Source of the DNA: an uncultured Gemmatimonadota bacterium
GTDB lineage: Bacteria > Gemmatimonadota > Gemmatimonadetes > Gemmatimonadales > Gemmatimonadaceae
Assembly: GCA_946887155.1 (NCBI GenBank)
Contig: CAMPKM010000233.1
Span: 1-5,393 of the forward strand
DNA length: 5,393 nt
Reading direction: 5' to 3'
This document shows positions 5,149-5,393 of this stretch, one piece after another. Each line of letters opens with the position of its first letter. Within the stretch, counting starts at the first letter, position 1. The position numbers and the translations under genes were made by a program. The notes beneath the pieces were generated by a model that made no database searches, was not told the origin of the DNA, and worked only from the letters and a program-made list of their open reading frames with translations.

Positions 5149-5253
5149 GTAGTGGTAGTGGTTAGTGGTTATTGGTACGGCTACCGGTACTGGTAGTGAT
5201 CAGGTACCGGTACCCAGTTCCAATAACCAATAACCAATAACCAATAACCACTA
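5149..5253. repeat. Degenerate inverted 6-7 bp repeat block
   Basis: The left part is a run of related units, GTAGTG, GTAGTG, GTTAGTG, GTTATTG (5149-5174). The right part carries the complementary unit CCAATAA four times and then CCACTACC. A perfect 13-bp inverted pair joins 5163-5175 with 5241-5253. Between them lie CTACC-N6-GGTAG (5181-5196) and the 12-bp palindrome GGTACCGGTACC (5203-5214). The block is distinctly richer in A+T than its surroundings. It looks like an intergenic simple-repeat or hairpin element. Reading frames through it give low-complexity V-I-G-Y-W-L-L strings and are not genes. Confidence 0.8.
5220..5247. repeat. Tandem heptamer CCAATAA, four perfect copies
   Basis: Four exact heptamers start at 5220, 5227, 5234 and 5241, with a partial CCA following. 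Perfect short tandem repeats of this kind are prone to slippage, so copy number probably varies between strains. They are followed by CCACTACC, which completes the pairing with the left half of the block. Confidence 0.85.
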
Positions 5254-5391
5254 CCAGGGATCCGCCTGCGGAAGTCCTTGCCGGTAGGGCAGGTACGCTG
5301 GCGTCGCAAGCTCCCGGAACCGGCAGAGACCGTTCGCGAGTTTGATCTGGCGCACCGATCGGCATTCCGGCCGGAACAGGTGCGGGCTCGC
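5251..5391 (-). CDS. Possible C-terminal end of an unrecognised protein (5' part outside window)
   Basis: From the right edge one minus-strand frame is open for 46 codons and ends with a TAG at 5251-5253, at the very edge of the repeat block. It includes R-S-V-R-Q-I-K-L-A-N-G-L (11-22) and ends P-Y-R-Q-G-L-P-Q-A-D-P-W. About 36 of 46 third positions are G or C, consistent with coding in this genome. I do not recognise the family. A plus-strand frame is also open from about 5248 to the right edge, but it has no ATG or GTG start near its beginning. The minus frame is preferred because its stop coincides with the end of non-repetitive sequence and all neighbours share this strand. A non-coding reading remains possible. 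Confidence 0.4.
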   Translation of the reverse strand, partial: ASPHLFRPECRSVRQIKLANGLCRFRELATPAYLPYRQGLPQADPW

Positions 5392-5393
5392 CA

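Noticed and set aside
4371..5165. Plus-strand 264-codon frame opposite the toxin-antitoxin genes
   Set aside because: Both minus-strand genes have complete domain motifs, correct spacing and control signals. The plus frame is low-information and crosses the operator.
5149..5253. CRISPR array
   Set aside because: The repeats are 6-7 bp, contiguous and degenerate, with no spacers of regular length and no cas gene.
5162..5365. Minus-strand 67-codon frame ending in a V-V-V-I-G-Y-W-L-L-V-I-G string
   Set aside because: The string is the translation of the heptamer repeat block, and the rest overlaps a different, more gene-like minus-strand frame.

Overview
The window is GC-rich and every gene I accept lies on the minus strand, so transcription runs from right (5393) to left (1). 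An orphan two-repeat MacB-type permease behind a small PadR regulator is the arrangement described for Acidobacteriota (ADOP permease plus acidobacterial PadR) and is also common in related soil phyla such as Gemmatimonadota. High GC, a vapBC-type toxin-antitoxin pair and a lipoprotein beta-propeller fit such a soil bacterium. The phylum is an inference; there is no marker gene here.

Layout from right to left. (1) 5251-5391: the possible C-terminal end of an unrecognised protein. (2) 5149-5253: an A+T-richer block of degenerate 6-7 bp repeats in inverted orientation, including four perfect CCAATAA copies. (3) 5105-4374: a toxin-antitoxin operon, ribbon-helix-helix antitoxin then PIN-domain toxin. 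Its -10 box is bracketed by a perfect 8-bp inverted repeat, and transcription should start only a few bases before the antitoxin ATG. A short hairpin ends it. (4) 4200-3973: a 75-residue, extremely hydrophilic, probably disordered protein with a good ribosome binding site and its own strong intrinsic terminator (3924-3954). (5) 3857-822: a PadR regulator and a large ADOP-type permease with directly abutting reading frames (TGA then GTG). A perfect palindrome lies between the candidate promoter and the padR start. (6) 598-1: the N-terminal half of a lipoprotein resembling lactonase/YncE beta-propellers, cut by the window edge.

The PadR-permease pair is best read as an autoregulated operon in which PadR controls its own promoter and the permease, with no ABC ATPase gene in view. 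The toxin-antitoxin pair is self-contained. I do not see a new multi-gene defence or biosynthetic system. The observations most worth following are at the level of words and small elements. All four TTA codons in the window sit inside one octamer (CGTTAGGC) in the permease gene. A sister heptamer (GTCAGGC) is strongly over-represented, especially at the ends of the toxin gene. The toxin-antitoxin operator-promoter is unusually compact. The small disordered protein and the repeat block are also worth checking.
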